From NCBI GenBank assembly GCA_012797215.1, contig JAAZPN010000322.1:1-33660 (forward strand): a DNA stretch of 33,660 nt, given 5' to 3'. This DNA is from Chloroflexota bacterium (GTDB taxonomy: Bacteria; Chloroflexota; Anaerolineae; Anaerolineales; Anaerolineaceae). Positions within the stretch are counted from its first letter, which is position 1; each line of letters begins with the position of its first letter. Shown in pieces: positions 33,263 to 33,660 of the stretch. Made by a program: the position numbers and the translations under genes. Below the pieces are notes generated by a model. The model was not told the origin of the DNA. It did not search any database and was given only the letters and a program-made list of their open reading frames with translations.

Positions 33263-33660
33263 ATGCCTTTGTATTTGAACATCATCCTCATCGCGATCCT
33301 GTTCTATTTTAACGGAATCTTCGCCATGTACGAAATTGCGATGGTCTCGGCGCGAAAACCGAGACTGCAGCAGCGCAGTGAAGACGGCAACCAAGGCGCG
33401 ACTGACGCGCTGGAATTGCTAAAGGACCCCAACCAACAATATCTCTCCACCATCCAGATTATGATTACCATGATCGACACCCTGGCAGGCGGTATTGGCG
33501 GCGCGATGTTGGCAGGACCATTGGCGTTGGTGCTGCGCAAGATCGCCTGGCTGGCGCCTGCCGCGGATACTGTCGCGCTGATCCTCGTTGTGATTGTAAT
33601 TACCTATTTCTCGATCGTGCTGGGTGAATTGATCCCCAAGCGGATGGCTGTGAGCAAGCC
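33263..33660 (+). CDS. CNNM/CorC-type (DUF21) membrane protein, 3'-truncated by the window
   Basis: The first 132 residues are visible. The ATG at 33263 follows AAGGAA. An N-terminal membrane helix (YLNIILIAILFYFNGIFAMYEIA) is followed by SARKPRLQQR, then a loop KDPNQQYLSTIQIMITMIDTLAGGIGGA, a further helix (TVALILVVIVITYFSIVLG) and the family signature GELIPKRMAVSKP. DUF21/CNNM proteins are cation (Mg2+/Co2+) transport-related and usually carry cytoplasmic CBS and CorC domains, which would lie beyond the window. Formerly annotated 'hemolysin'; that name is not informative. Confidence 0.92.
   Translation, partial: MPLYLNIILIAILFYFNGIFAMYEIAMVSARKPRLQQRSEDGNQGATDALELLKDPNQQYLSTIQIMITMIDTLAGGIGGAMLAGPLALVLRKIAWLAPAADTVALILVVIVITYFSIVLGELIPKRMAVSK

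Noticed and set aside
32533..33291. 252-codon open frame on the minus strand
   Set aside because: Antisense to the histidine-phosphatase gene, which has a complete set of catalytic motifs.

Overview
The window reads as a chromosomal stretch of a Chloroflexota bacterium, most likely class Anaerolineae. This is inferred from gene content, not from a marker gene. The grounds are: many lipoproteins with Thr/Pro-rich linkers after the lipobox, a K+-independent-type H+-pyrophosphatase, an archaeal/eukaryotic-type prolyl-tRNA synthetase, a double-length ThyX, and envelope LysM/M23 proteins. There is no phage, IS element, CRISPR array or rRNA. Gene density is high and operons are short.

Left part (1-4930, all +): the 3' part of a tandem ThyX thymidylate synthase; a small lipoprotein whose C-terminal domain looks like a cytochrome c that lost its haem-binding cysteines; an unrecognised conserved-looking protein; and hppA. 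A 430-bp gene-poor stretch follows with a degenerate dispersed-repeat-like segment and a possible methyltransferase remnant.

5358-9358 (-): an operon of a MazG-like pyrophosphohydrolase, a LOG-family protein, proS and a helical-repeat protein, then an FtsB/DivIC-like division protein and tRNA-Leu(CAG) with its own promoter and terminator.

9504-15948: a cell-envelope block. Three tandem paralogues (+) carry LysM, a lysozyme-like central domain and an atypical M23 domain. A fourth M23 protein (-) with four LysM-like repeats and a canonical active site converges on them across a shared terminator.

16143-22710 (-): an M1-like lipoprotein peptidase, an OsmC-family protein with an 18-bp perfect palindrome in its leader, and a tightly coupled operon of membrane protein, selA, M24 peptidase, tsaD and a zinc-ribbon protein. 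SelA implies that the organism makes selenocysteine; TsaD, with TsaC further right, belongs to t6A tRNA modification.

22761-29563 (+): a SAM-I riboswitch with terminator and antiterminator controls the cobalamin-dependent methionine synthase metH. Then come a DUF3048 lipoprotein, a calcineurin-like phosphoesterase and a DUF4349 lipoprotein, ending at a strong terminator.

29624-33660: prfA-prmC-tsaC (-), the classical translation-termination/t6A cluster; divergently a histidine-phosphatase protein (+); and the start of a CNNM/CorC-type membrane protein (+) running off the window.

No single clearly new defence or metabolic system stands out. The best leads are the tandem envelope hydrolase family with unequal active-site conservation, the haemless cytochrome-like lipoprotein, the ThyX with its signature split between two halves, and several transcripts that appear leaderless.
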